Part shown: in pieces, positions 1-7,306 of the stretch
How positions within the stretch are numbered: the stretch's first letter is position 1
Layout: every line of letters begins with the position of its first letter
From: Caldisericia bacterium
GTDB taxonomy: Bacteria; Caldisericota; Caldisericia; B22-G15
Direction of reading: 5' to 3'
Length of the DNA: 12,392 bases
Assembly (NCBI GenBank): GCA_021158845.1
Contig: JAGGSY010000090.1
Coordinates: forward strand, 1-12,392
Program-made: the position numbers and the translations under genes
The notes under the pieces: model-generated
Database searches by the model: none
What the model saw: only the letters and a program-made list of their open reading frames with translations
What the model was told of the DNA's origin: nothing

Positions 1-214
1 AAATAGGGATCCTTATGTTTACAAAAGGTAAGGAGAATGGGGGTTCAGTCTTTTCCTCACTAACCATTTCCCTTATCTTTCCGTTAACATATTTAAAAGA
101 AATTTGTGGGGTACTATATTCTCTCTCAATTATTAAAGATTCATAGGAAAATGCAGATTTTACCAAGCCAAGTAGGAGAAACATTAAGATTATTAAAGTT
201 AAAAATTTTTTCAT
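1..214 (-). CDS. Secreted or lipid-anchored protein of unknown function, N-terminal part only
   Basis: The reading frame starts at the ATG at 214-212 and runs off the left edge, giving about 71 residues. The start codon overlaps the ligA stop codon in an ATGA arrangement and follows a strong Shine-Dalgarno (GGGAGGAG), so it is translated as the last visible gene of the cdaA operon. The N-terminus is a classic signal peptide: two lysines, then a hydrophobic run of roughly 17 residues (LTLIILMFLLLGLV), then a polar stretch with a possible cleavage after the SAFS region. No lipobox cysteine is visible. The mature part (begins about YESLIIEREY) shows no motif I recognise. Export is inferred from the signal peptide; function is unknown. 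Confidence 0.8.
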   Translation of the reverse strand, partial: MKKFLTLIILMFLLLGLVKSAFSYESLIIEREYSTPQISFKYVNGKIREMVSEEKTEPPFSLPFVNIRIPI

Positions 215-2217
215 AACTCCTCCCATTGTCTACCAACGAGTTTTAAAAACTCTTCTTCGTTTATTATTTTTACTCCTAACCTTTTTGCTTTCTCAAGTTT
301 TGATCCAGGTTTTTCTCCCACAACCACATAGTTTACCTTTTTAGATACAGAACTTGCAACGCTTCCACCATCACTTTTAACCAACTCCTCCGCTTCATGT
401 CTTGTCATACTCTTCAAAGTCCCTGTAAATACAAAGACTAACCCTTTAAGTTTACCCTCGCTCTCTTCCTCTGTCATTCTAACTCCTGCTTTTTTCAATT
501 TCTCAATGAGTTCTATATTTTTTGGTTCATGGAAAAAGATATAAAGACTCTTTGCAGTTTTAGGCCCAATTCCTTCAATTTCCATGTAATCTTCAATATT
601 TGCCTTCAAGAATTCGTCCATGGTCTTAAATTTTTGAGTTAAAATCTCTGCCACATGTTTCCCAACATGGAATATTCCAAGACCATAAATTAACCTATGA
701 AGTGGTCTATTTTTAGAATTCTGTATATTTCTCACTATCTTCTCAGCAAGAACTCTACCCATTCTTTCAAGGGGAAGAAGATCATCCACTGAAAGGTAAT
801 AGAGATCACCGATATCTTTAACAATTCCTTTATCAACAAGCTGATTCACAAGGGATTCACCTATATTTTCTATATCCATAGCATCTCTACTTACAAAATG
901 AAGTATTCTTCCTTTAATTTGAGCTGGACAAGATGCATTGGTACATCTGTAATCTGCTTCACCAGGAAGTCTTATCACCTTTGCTCCACACACGGGACAT
1001 TTATCTGGGAACTTGAAAGGGATCTCCTTCCCTGTCCTCTTCTCCTTTACAACTCTTACAACCTCTGGAATTACAGAACCTGCCTTTCTTATGATTACAT
1101 GATCTCCAATTCTTACATCCAATCTCTTTATTTCATCTTCATTATGTAGAGTGGCTCTGGATACTGTTGAACCTGAGACAAAAACAGGTTCTAAAATAGC
1201 AACTGGGGTTAACTTCCCAGTTCTTCCAACCTGAATTATTATATCTCTCACAATGGTTTCCTTCTCTTCTGCAGGAAATTTATAGGCAATTGCCCATCTT
1301 GGAGCATGAGTTGTTGCTCCAAGCTTCTTCTGTAATTCAAGAGAGTTAACCTTTACAACTGCCCCATCCATGTCAAAGGGATACTCATCTCTCCTCTCCT
1401 GAAACCAGAGGCATGCTTCTATAACTTTTTTGATACCTTTAACCTTTTTAAAGTCTGGGCTTACCTTAAATCTTTTCTCCTTTAGATAGTTAAGTATTTC
1501 TTCCTGTGTTTTAAACTTAACTCCTTCATATAGACCAAGTGCATATGCGAAAAAATGTAATTTTCTTTTAGCTGTGATGGAGGAGTCCAGTTGTCTAACA
1601 GATCCTGCCGCAGCGTTTCTTGGGTTTGCAAATACAGATTCTCCTATCTCTTTCCTCTCTCTATTTAACTCTTCAAAATCTTTTTTGAACATGATCACTT
1701 CTCCTCTCACCTCTATGAGGGGAGGAGGATTATCTAAAATTAAAGGAATAGTCTTAATGGTTCTTACATTGGGAGTAACATCTTCTCCCTCCAAACCATT
1801 TCCTCTTGTTGCACCACGAACCAATTCCCCATTTCTATAGATCAAAGATATGCTTAATCCATCAAATTTTGGTTCAACTATATATTCTATCTCTTCATCG
1901 GTTCCAAGCATTCTTTTTATCTTCTTCTCAAATGCCATAAGTTCCTCACCGTTAAATGCGTTATCCAGTGATAACATGGGAATTTCATGTTTTACTGTCT
2001 TAAATTCCTTTAAAGGTGGAGCACCAACCCTTTGAGTGGGTGAATTTGGTGATTTAAACTCAGGAAATTTTTCTTCAAGTTCTACAAGTTCTCTAAAAAG
2101 CTTATCATACTCCTCATCTGTAATAACTGGAGAATCAAGTACATAATAACGGTAGTTATGATATTCTATCTCCCTTCTTAACTCTTCAATTCTTTTTTTC
2201 GCTTCCTCTTTTCTCAT
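211..2217 (-). CDS. ligA: NAD+-dependent DNA ligase LigA
   Basis: This enzyme seals nicks in duplex DNA during replication and repair, using NAD+ as the adenylate donor. At 668 residues it has full family length. In order it shows the Ia domain with the YHNYRYYVLDSP signature (about 19-30), the adenylation motif KFDG with catalytic Lys117, the GEVIM motif near 172-176, the nucleotidyltransferase motif near VVKV (287-290), an OB fold, a zinc finger with Cys407, Cys410, Cys425 and Cys430, helix-hairpin-helix repeats (about 440-560) and a C-terminal BRCT domain (about 589-664). All key residues are present. The ATG at 2217 follows a GGGAGGG Shine-Dalgarno and overlaps the stop codon of the YbbR-like gene by 4 bases, which points to translational coupling. 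It is therefore co-transcribed with the c-di-AMP synthase gene, an uncommon partner. Confidence 0.98.
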   Translation of the reverse strand: MRKEEAKKRIEELRREIEYHNYRYYVLDSPVITDEEYDKLFRELVELEEKFPEFKSPNSPTQRVGAPPLKEFKTVKHEIPMLSLDNAFNGEELMAFEKKIKRMLGTDEEIEYIVEPKFDGLSISLIYRNGELVRGATRGNGLEGEDVTPNVRTIKTIPLILDNPPPLIEVRGEVIMFKKDFEELNRERKEIGESVFANPRNAAAGSVRQLDSSITAKRKLHFFAYALGLYEGVKFKTQEEILNYLKEKRFKVSPDFKKVKGIKKVIEACLWFQERRDEYPFDMDGAVVKVNSLELQKKLGATTHAPRWAIAYKFPAEEKETIVRDIIIQVGRTGKLTPVAILEPVFVSGSTVSRATLHNEDEIKRLDVRIGDHVIIRKAGSVIPEVVRVVKEKRTGKEIPFKFPDKCPVCGAKVIRLPGEADYRCTNASCPAQIKGRILHFVSRDAMDIENIGESLVNQLVDKGIVKDIGDLYYLSVDDLLPLERMGRVLAEKIVRNIQNSKNRPLHRLIYGLGIFHVGKHVAEILTQKFKTMDEFLKANIEDYMEIEGIGPKTAKSLYIFFHEPKNIELIEKLKKAGVRMTEEESEGKLKGLVFVFTGTLKSMTRHEAEELVKSDGGSVASSVSKKVNYVVVGEKPGSKLEKAKRLGVKIINEEEFLKLVGRQWEEL

Positions 2218-3410
2218 GGTGTCCCTCCCTCTTTCTTCTCTACCTTTAATTTTACCTTATCAGGATAAACACCTGTTATTTTTACATTCTTATTCAGGCA
2301 CTTTACTCTCACTTCTACTTCATACTCTCCTATCTCTATTCCTTCCACATTGATTTGGGCAAGGAAATCTTCTTTTTTTATAGATTTTACAATAGATTCA
2401 AAGCCAAACACCTCTACAGATACTGTTTTGACATCCAAAATATAGTTAAAGTTCTCATTTTTTCCCTCTAAAGAGATATCAACATCAAACTCTTTCTTTA
2501 TTTTTTTCTCAATCACGATCTGTACAGTTACATCTTTTGAGCCTTTTATCTCCACTCCCTCTGGAACAATTACCTCTGTAGTGATATTCTTCGAGCTTGT
2601 AAGATTTGTTATGTTTATTTCTTTTGTCTCCACAAAACTTATATCTTTTAGTTTATTAATGTTTCCAAGAATTGTAATTACTGAAGGGCTAACTACAATA
2701 GATTTTATGCCATAGTCTGAAGGTACACTTCCCACAAGATTTGGTGTTATGGGAACCACTTTGGATGATAGAATTGACTTGACTTTTATTGTTATATATA
2801 CAATTGATGGAGTAATAGAGATCCCCTCTATCTCATTTCCTAATGCATCTTTTACTCTTGGGATAGATGAGATTGAAACATCGGAATCAATATTGGTAAT
2901 ATCCACCACTACAGAAACATCTCTTATAGCTTCAATTTTCTTTGAAGGACCTTCTACAGTTATCTTATCAGGATTTATCTCTGGTTCTTCTATTACATAG
3001 CCTTCTTTGGGAGAACCAATAAATTCTATCCTTATATTCCTCTCTACCCTAACAACTTTGTCAAGGAAGACGCTGATTCTCGATGGAGAAACTTCCACAA
3101 CTTTTACAAAAGGAGGTGCTTCAACAAGAATCTCAACACTATGAGGACCCTCTGATAATCCAGAAAGGTCCACATATGCAGTGAAACTATTTTCATTTAG
3201 ATTCATGAGTCTTTGTCTGGAGCCTCTAACCTTTATTTCTGCACTTCCCAGAGGTTCAAGGAATGTTAACCCTGGTGTAAGATTTCTATAGGTGATATTA
3301 ACTTTGTATATTCTTTCTACCTCTGGTCCCTGTTCTACTGTTACATATAGCCAGAAGGAAAAGGATAGAAGTAGCGATATGAGAAATATTATTATCTTCT
3401 TTTTAAGCAC
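2214..3410 (-). CDS. cdaR: YbbR-domain protein, CdaR-like regulator of diadenylate cyclase
   Basis: This is a membrane-anchored extracytoplasmic protein of 398 residues. A single N-terminal membrane helix (about residues 6-24) is followed by four degenerate YbbR-type beta-rich repeats, at roughly 36-118, 119-215, 216-310 and 311-392. Each contains a recurring pattern of a hydrophobic strand, a VxG or VEG turn and a closing hydrophobic strand (for example ITVEGPSKKIEAI and VSVEVFGFESIVKSI). In Firmicutes the CdaR protein interacts with CdaA and modulates c-di-AMP synthesis; the position directly after cdaA supports the same role here. The start is a GTG at 3410, overlapping the cdaA stop by 8 bases, with a purine-rich stretch just upstream. 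The 398-residue length is shorter than the approximately 480-residue Bacillus protein, but four repeats can still be made out. Confidence 0.88.
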   Translation of the reverse strand: MLKKKIIIFLISLLLSFSFWLYVTVEQGPEVERIYKVNITYRNLTPGLTFLEPLGSAEIKVRGSRQRLMNLNENSFTAYVDLSGLSEGPHSVEILVEAPPFVKVVEVSPSRISVFLDKVVRVERNIRIEFIGSPKEGYVIEEPEINPDKITVEGPSKKIEAIRDVSVVVDITNIDSDVSISSIPRVKDALGNEIEGISITPSIVYITIKVKSILSSKVVPITPNLVGSVPSDYGIKSIVVSPSVITILGNINKLKDISFVETKEINITNLTSSKNITTEVIVPEGVEIKGSKDVTVQIVIEKKIKKEFDVDISLEGKNENFNYILDVKTVSVEVFGFESIVKSIKKEDFLAQINVEGIEIGEYEVEVRVKCLNKNVKITGVYPDKVKLKVEKKEGGTP

Positions 3411-4248
3411 CTTTCTTCCCCTTTCCTTTCTCTCCTTTTTTAAGCATTACTATAAGCATCCCTCTAAGCTCCAGCACAGATAGATACCTTGTTAATTTTC
3501 CCTCGGAAGCAATAGAAATTATTCCTGTTTCTTCAGATACAATTATGGAAATAGCATCAGTTATCTCTGATATACCTAAGCCAGCTCTATGCCTTGTTCC
3601 AAGATCTTTCTCTATTCTTTCATCCTCCGAAAGCGGAAGAAGACATCTTGCTGCGATAACTTTATTTTTTCTAATAATTACAGCACCATCGTGCAGAGGA
3701 GAGTTGGGATAAAATATGGTGGAGAGTAGTTCTGATGTAACCTTCGCATCAATGGGGATACCGGTTTGAATGTAATCGTTTAAATTATCCTCTCTCTCTA
3801 TTACAATGAGTGCACCTATCTTATTCAGAGAGAGATACTTGACAGATTTTACTATCTCATCAATCACTTTTGTTATATCCTCTTCTGTATGCGAGAGGAA
3901 ATCAAATGTCTCACCAAATATATTTCTTCTACCAAGACTTCCAAGAAATTTCCTAATCTCGGGTTGAAATATAACAGCAAGTATTATAGGAAGCATTCCA
4001 GCTATGGATAGAATCCCCCTTAAAACCCAATTTACAGCAACAAGACCAAGCCATGCAGATATTTTTGATGCAAGAAATACAACAATAAAGAATATGATAG
4101 TTCCTTGTATCAGTTGCCATACTCTTGTTGCTTGTAGTGCATACAAAATTTTATATAGAATAAAAGCAATAATAAGAATATCCAAAATACTGGCTATAAC
4201 ATTCCATACAGTCCAGCCTTTGAATAATTCAAGAATATAAGTCGCCAT
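3403..4248 (-). CDS. cdaA: Membrane diadenylate cyclase CdaA (DisA_N domain)
   Basis: CdaA condenses two ATP into the second messenger c-di-AMP, which in other bacteria controls potassium and osmolyte transport and envelope homeostasis. The 281 residues contain three membrane helices in the first 95 residues (about 15-38, 49-66, 74-93), a linker, and the DisA_N cyclase domain (about 97-265). The two diagnostic motifs are intact: DGA at 187-189 within SPLHDGAVI, and RHR at 219-221 within GTRHRAGLGISE. A Lys/Gly-rich tail closes the protein. It is the first gene of an operon with cdaR-like and ligA genes. The glmM gene that often follows cdaR in Firmicutes is not there. There is no Shine-Dalgarno before the ATG; the promoter lies only 9 bases upstream (see 4258-4285), so the mRNA is probably leaderless. 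Confidence 0.97.
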   Translation of the reverse strand: MATYILELFKGWTVWNVIASILDILIIAFILYKILYALQATRVWQLIQGTIIFFIVVFLASKISAWLGLVAVNWVLRGILSIAGMLPIILAVIFQPEIRKFLGSLGRRNIFGETFDFLSHTEEDITKVIDEIVKSVKYLSLNKIGALIVIEREDNLNDYIQTGIPIDAKVTSELLSTIFYPNSPLHDGAVIIRKNKVIAARCLLPLSEDERIEKDLGTRHRAGLGISEITDAISIIVSEETGIISIASEGKLTRYLSVLELRGMLIVMLKKGEKGKGKKGA

Positions 4249-4257
4249 CTTAAGTTT

Positions 4258-4285
4258 ATTCTACAACCTTTTTGGTCTATTTCAA
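4258..4285 (-). promoter_or_regulatory. Promoter of the cdaA operon, leaderless type
   Basis: On the minus strand, TTGAAA (4285-4280), a 16-base spacer and TAGAAT (4263-4258) form a good sigma-70-type promoter. Only 9 bases separate the -10 box from the cdaA ATG, so transcription should start 0-3 bases before the start codon. The -35 box lies 9 bases from the -35 box of the divergent promoter at 4295-4324. Confidence 0.75.
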
Positions 4286-4294
4286 CTTTGTAAC

Positions 4295-4324
4295 TTGAAA
4301 GAAAATCAAAATTTTGGCTATAAT
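4295..4324 (+). promoter_or_regulatory. Promoter of the HAD phosphatase gene, leaderless type
   Basis: TTGAAA (4295-4300), an 18-base spacer and a perfect TATAAT (4319-4324) are seen. The ATG of the HAD gene begins 7 bases after the -10 box, exactly where transcription is expected to start, so the mRNA has no 5' leader. No Shine-Dalgarno is present. Confidence 0.8.
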
Positions 4325-4330
4325 AAAAAC

Positions 4331-4993
4331 ATGACTAAAAGATACGTACTTTTTGATCTTGATGGAACACTTTTAGATATCAACATGAACGAATTTTTAA
4401 AATCTTATTTTGAGAAACTTATACCCTTTCTTAAAAGATGGATAAAAGGCGATATTTATAAAATTGTAATGACCTCTACAGATTACATGATAAATGAGAT
4501 AAATGGTGATTTAAATCAAAAAAAATTCTTATATAAATTTTCACTTCTTTCAGGATTGAGTGAAGATAGGGTAAATGAAATCTTTCAGAAGTTCTATAAA
4601 ATAGAATTTCCAAAATTGAACATTTTAGGAAGACCGGTACCTAAAGCGAGGGAAATCTTATTGAGGATTCATAATGAAGGTTATACCCTTGTTCTTGCAA
4701 CAAATTCACTTTTTCCCTTAATCGCAGTAAAGGAAAGAATGAAATGGGCAAAGATAGAGGATATTCCGTTTTCACTAATAACAACCGCTGAAAATATGCA
4801 TTATGCAAAGCCATATAAAGAATATTACCTTGAGATTCTGGATTTCTTTAACGCCAATCCAAAAGAAGCCATTATGATAGGAGATGATTTCGAATTGGAC
4901 ATATCTCCTGCCAAGAGTATAGGAATAGACGCATACAGAATAGGTGAAGATATTGAAAGTTTAGAAGAAATTTTTGATATCCTCAAGCGATAA
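4331..4993 (+). CDS. HAD-superfamily hydrolase, phosphoglycolate phosphatase-like
   Basis: This is a 220-residue cytoplasmic phosphatase of the haloacid dehalogenase superfamily. Motif I is FDLDGTLLD, with nucleophile Asp9 and acid/base Asp11. Motif II is the Thr of LATNS (Thr124). Lys160 in AKPYKEYY is motif III. GDDFELD (Asp185/Asp186) is motif IV. A helical cap occupies about 17-100, between motifs I and II, the C1 type seen in phosphoglycolate phosphatase and related small-molecule phosphatases. The substrate cannot be read from the sequence. I start the gene at the ATG at 4331: the in-frame TTG at 4295 lies inside the -35 box, so it cannot be on the transcript. The stop codon is one base from the stop of the convergent membrane protein gene. 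It diverges from cdaA across back-to-back promoters, so the two could share regulation. Confidence 0.9.
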   Translation: MTKRYVLFDLDGTLLDINMNEFLKSYFEKLIPFLKRWIKGDIYKIVMTSTDYMINEINGDLNQKKFLYKFSLLSGLSEDRVNEIFQKFYKIEFPKLNILGRPVPKAREILLRIHNEGYTLVLATNSLFPLIAVKERMKWAKIEDIPFSLITTAENMHYAKPYKEYYLEILDFFNANPKEAIMIGDDFELDISPAKSIGIDAYRIGEDIESLEEIFDILKR

Positions 4994-4994
4994 T

Positions 4995-5357
4995 CTATTT
5001 AAATACAAAATAAATAACAAGACTTAAAACAAGAAGAGTAATTCCAGTATAACCGCAAATTGCTGAGAATGAAATTTTCTCTTCCCATTCCTTTCTCATA
5101 ACTTTTGAACCGAAAGTGTCTGGGGTAGGTGATAATGTTTTTTTAGCCCATATTCTTTCAGATCTTGAAAATACGGAAGATGTGGCAAAAGAGAGAATGA
5201 AGAGAATCACCGCTTCTATTGAAACGATGTTAATCAGATTGTATAAGGAAAATAATTTAATTAAGAAAAGAATGAGTGCCGTTGCAAGAATTATTAAAAC
5301 ACTAATTGGCAAAACTTTTTTAATATATCCAATTAAAAAAGTTTTTAATACTTTCAT
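4995..5357 (-). CDS. Small integral membrane protein, unknown function
   Basis: The 120-residue product has three predicted membrane helices, at about residues 16-34, 40-60 and 97-118. Between the second and third is a charged, probably cytoplasmic or extracellular loop (SRSERIWAKK through KEWEEK). I recognise no family motif. The gene follows the metallophosphoesterase stop by only 4 bases, so it is probably the last gene of that transcript; a GGGG stretch about 10 bases upstream is at best a weak Shine-Dalgarno. It converges with the HAD gene with a single base between the two stop codons. Its reality rests on the frame length, hydrophobic pattern and operon position. Confidence 0.75.
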   Translation of the reverse strand: MKVLKTFLIGYIKKVLPISVLIILATALILFLIKLFSLYNLINIVSIEAVILFILSFATSSVFSRSERIWAKKTLSPTPDTFGSKVMRKEWEEKISFSAICGYTGITLLVLSLVIYFVFK

Positions 5358-5361
5358 ATGT

Positions 5362-6093
5362 CTAATACCCCATAAGCAACCTATCTCCCAAAAATTCTGG
5401 GAGACCCAATTCCAGTATTTTTTTTCTTGTTACTTCTTTTGGATATTTAACTCTTTTTATAATCACCTTACCTATCTTTGGATAGTATATCATAAAGGAT
5501 GCATCAGGATTTAAATCTCTTGGTTGACCTACACTTCCTGAATTTACGATATACTTTTTTTCTCTCTCAAGGATAAATTCTCCTCCTTCTGGCATTGGAA
5601 AATATTTCTTGTCAGTTATTGAGAAAATACCTGCTCTATGAGAGTGGCCAACAAAAACTATGTTTTTTTTCATAAATTTTTTCTCATCCAAAGCATCCTT
5701 CAAAGTAATTATATATTTAAAATAGTTTGAGGGAGCACCATGAACTATCTGAAAATCTTCAAAGACTAACTCAAAAGGCAGGGATTCAAGAAATAAGAAA
5801 TTGGTCCTTTTAATAATACTCCTTTGCCACTTAAGAGCTTTTCTTCCAAATTCGTTAAATTGAAAAACTACAGATTGATTTACCATTCCCTCATCGTGAT
5901 TACCCTTTATGGATGTAATTTTTTTCTCTATAACAAGATCCACAACTTCATTGGGATTTGGACCATATCCTACCATATCACCAAGACAGATGATTTTATC
6001 GACTTTTTCCTTGTCAATTTCTGTTAACACAGCCTCAAAAGCTTCTATATTTGCATGAACGTCAGAAATTATTGCGATTTTATCATATTCCAT
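5362..6093 (-). CDS. Calcineurin-like metallophosphoesterase (YfcE/MJ0936-type)
   Basis: This 243-residue cytoplasmic enzyme has the complete calcineurin-like metal site. ISDVHAN gives Asp11 and His13, GDMVGYGPNP gives Asp39, GNHD gives Asn65 and His66, VHGAP gives His118, and FVGHSHRAG gives His150 and His152. The NSGSVGQPRD segment (184-193) is typical of the small YfcE/MJ0936 phosphodiesterase group, which hydrolyse phosphodiesters, including cyclic nucleotides, in vitro. The physiological substrate is unknown. The start ATG overlaps the end of the alanyl-tRNA editing gene by 25 bases and has a GGAGAG Shine-Dalgarno inside that gene, so translation is probably coupled. One possible role, not shown, is in nucleotide or RNA end metabolism, given the ribonuclease and tRNA genes in the same block. 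Confidence 0.9.
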   Translation of the reverse strand: MEYDKIAIISDVHANIEAFEAVLTEIDKEKVDKIICLGDMVGYGPNPNEVVDLVIEKKITSIKGNHDEGMVNQSVVFQFNEFGRKALKWQRSIIKRTNFLFLESLPFELVFEDFQIVHGAPSNYFKYIITLKDALDEKKFMKKNIVFVGHSHRAGIFSITDKKYFPMPEGGEFILEREKKYIVNSGSVGQPRDLNPDASFMIYYPKIGKVIIKRVKYPKEVTRKKILELGLPEFLGDRLLMGY

Positions 6094-7199
6094 AGATACT
6101 CTCCAATTTCTAATGTTTTATCTGTCTTTATGGATAGAAAATCTCTACCTCCACCTCTAACTCCAAAATTCTCCTTTAACTTCTCAAGTAAATCTTTAAA
6201 ATTTAGAGGAAAAGAAGAATCCTTATTGATTATACCACTCTCTTTATTAAAGAGATACACAAATTTGGCTCCTCTTTCTATAAACTCATGCGAGAGAAAC
6301 TTCATGTCTTCCATTGATAAAAGATACAACCCTTTTATAACAAATTTTTTACCTTCCTCCTCCTTCAGGTAGTACTCAAAGAGTTCTTCCTTTAAAAGTT
6401 TTATCTCTTTCCTAAAATCTGTAAGTTCTCTCTCCATCTTCTCAACACTTCCCAAGACTTTATCCTCCCTTGTTGTGAATTTTCTCGCTAAATTCTTTAA
6501 AATCTTCATCCTCTTCTGATAATCTCTTAAAGCTCTCTCACCTGCAAGAAAGTATAACCTCAAGATGTTTCCTTTTATCTTCTCATATTTTACTATCTTT
6601 ATAATTCCAATATCACCTGTTCTATTAACATGCGTTCCTCCACACATGGTAGTATCAAAATCTTCTATCTCAACAATCCTTATTTTTCCCTCCACATCAA
6701 CTACCTTTCTTATATTTAGTTTCTCCATTTCTTTCTTTGTTACTTCGTAAATCTTTACAGGTCTATTCTCTCTTACAATCCTATTTGCCTCAATTTCTAT
6801 TCTTTCTATATCATCCTCATTACCCAAATCTGGATTATCAATATCAATGGTAGAGATGTCCTCCCCCATATGAAAACTTAAAGTCTCCGAATTGAATAAG
6901 TTCAATATAACCCTTGAGATTATATGCTGAGCTGTATGCTGAACCGAAATATCTTCTCTTCTATTACCATCTATTCTGCATTTAACTCCTTCCCCTCTTG
7001 GAAATTTATCAACTATATGTATAATCAAACCATTTTTTTCTTGAACTTTGATAATGTTAGAATCTCCAATGTTTCCTCTATCACCAAGTTGTCCTCCCTT
7101 ACCATCGGGATAAAAAAGAGATCTATCAAGAACTACAATTTTTTTGTTCTTGTCCTTTCTTGTTTCAATTATCCTTGCCTCAAAGATTATATCTTCCAT
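6069..7199 (-). CDS. Alanyl-tRNA editing protein, AlaX-like with C-terminal DHHA1-like domain
   Basis: Proteins of this group deacylate tRNA-Ala mischarged with serine or glycine. The 376 residues resemble the rear half of alanyl-tRNA synthetase without the catalytic core. They comprise an N-terminal beta-barrel (1-80; FYPDGKGGQLGDRG at about 29-42), an editing domain with zinc/substrate ligands His88 and His92 (HTAQH) and Cys186 and His190 (CGGTH), a coiled coil at about 225-285, and a C-terminal DHHA1-like domain ending in a GGGR motif (349-352) like that of AlaRS. I place the start at the ATG at 7199. The frame stays open upstream as far as 7286, but that extension translates a tRNA gene. 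No Shine-Dalgarno is present; the start is only 8 bases after the CCA end of tRNA-Leu(CAG). Confidence 0.93.
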   Translation of the reverse strand: MEDIIFEARIIETRKDKNKKIVVLDRSLFYPDGKGGQLGDRGNIGDSNIIKVQEKNGLIIHIVDKFPRGEGVKCRIDGNRREDISVQHTAQHIISRVILNLFNSETLSFHMGEDISTIDIDNPDLGNEDDIERIEIEANRIVRENRPVKIYEVTKKEMEKLNIRKVVDVEGKIRIVEIEDFDTTMCGGTHVNRTGDIGIIKIVKYEKIKGNILRLYFLAGERALRDYQKRMKILKNLARKFTTREDKVLGSVEKMERELTDFRKEIKLLKEELFEYYLKEEEGKKFVIKGLYLLSMEDMKFLSHEFIERGAKFVYLFNKESGIINKDSSFPLNFKDLLEKLKENFGVRGGGRDFLSIKTDKTLEIGEYLWNMIKSQ

Positions 7200-7207
7200 G
7201 AATTGTA

Positions 7208-7292
7208 TGGTGCGGAAGGCGGGAGTCGAACCCGCATGGGTTAGCCCCACTGGATCCTGAATCCAGCGCGTCTGCCATTCCGCCACTTCCGC
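7208..7292 (-). tRNA. tRNA-Leu, anticodon CAG, CCA encoded
   Basis: This is a type II tRNA of 85 bases including CCA. The acceptor stem GCGGAAG pairs with CTTCCGC, followed by discriminator A and encoded CCA (7210-7208). The anticodon arm is CTGGA-TTCAGGA-TCCAG, giving anticodon CAG, which reads CUG. The long variable arm (TGGG..CCCA) is typical of leucine tRNAs. The T arm is GCGGG-TTCGACT-CCCGC. It lies 14 bases after the ribonuclease gene's stop codon and 8 bases before the start of the editing protein gene. Confidence 0.98.
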
Positions 7293-7300
7293 CTAATAAG

Positions 7301-7306
7301 ATTTTA
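7301..7306 (-). promoter_or_regulatory. Possible -10 box for tRNA-Leu(CAG)
   Basis: TAAAAT lies immediately after the ribonuclease stop codon and 8 bases before the mature tRNA 5' end. The same hexamer sits 9 bases before the other leucine tRNA. Here no convincing -35 box is found at the expected distance, so the tRNA could equally be made by read-through from upstream. Confidence 0.4.

Noticed and set aside
4281..4300. Inverted repeat TTTCAA...TTGAAA as a repressor operator.
   Set aside because: It is fully explained by two opposed -35 boxes; an operator role is possible but nothing further supports it.
4295..4330. TTG start adding 12 residues to the HAD phosphatase.
   Set aside because: The TTG is the first triplet of the -35 box, so it lies upstream of the predicted transcription start; motif I sits normally close to the N-terminus with the ATG at 4331.
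5116..5514. 132-residue plus-strand open frame.
   Set aside because: It runs antisense across the small membrane protein and phosphoesterase genes, has no Shine-Dalgarno and no recognisable motif, so it is a shadow frame.
7202..7207. TACAAT just before the editing-protein ATG as its own -10 box.
   Set aside because: It ends 2 bases before the ATG, so transcription would start inside the coding region, and no in-frame start follows nearby.
7200..7286. N-terminal extension of the alanyl-tRNA editing protein (29 extra residues, open frame).
   Set aside because: The extension translates the tRNA-Leu(CAG) gene. The family alignment begins at the ATG at 7199.
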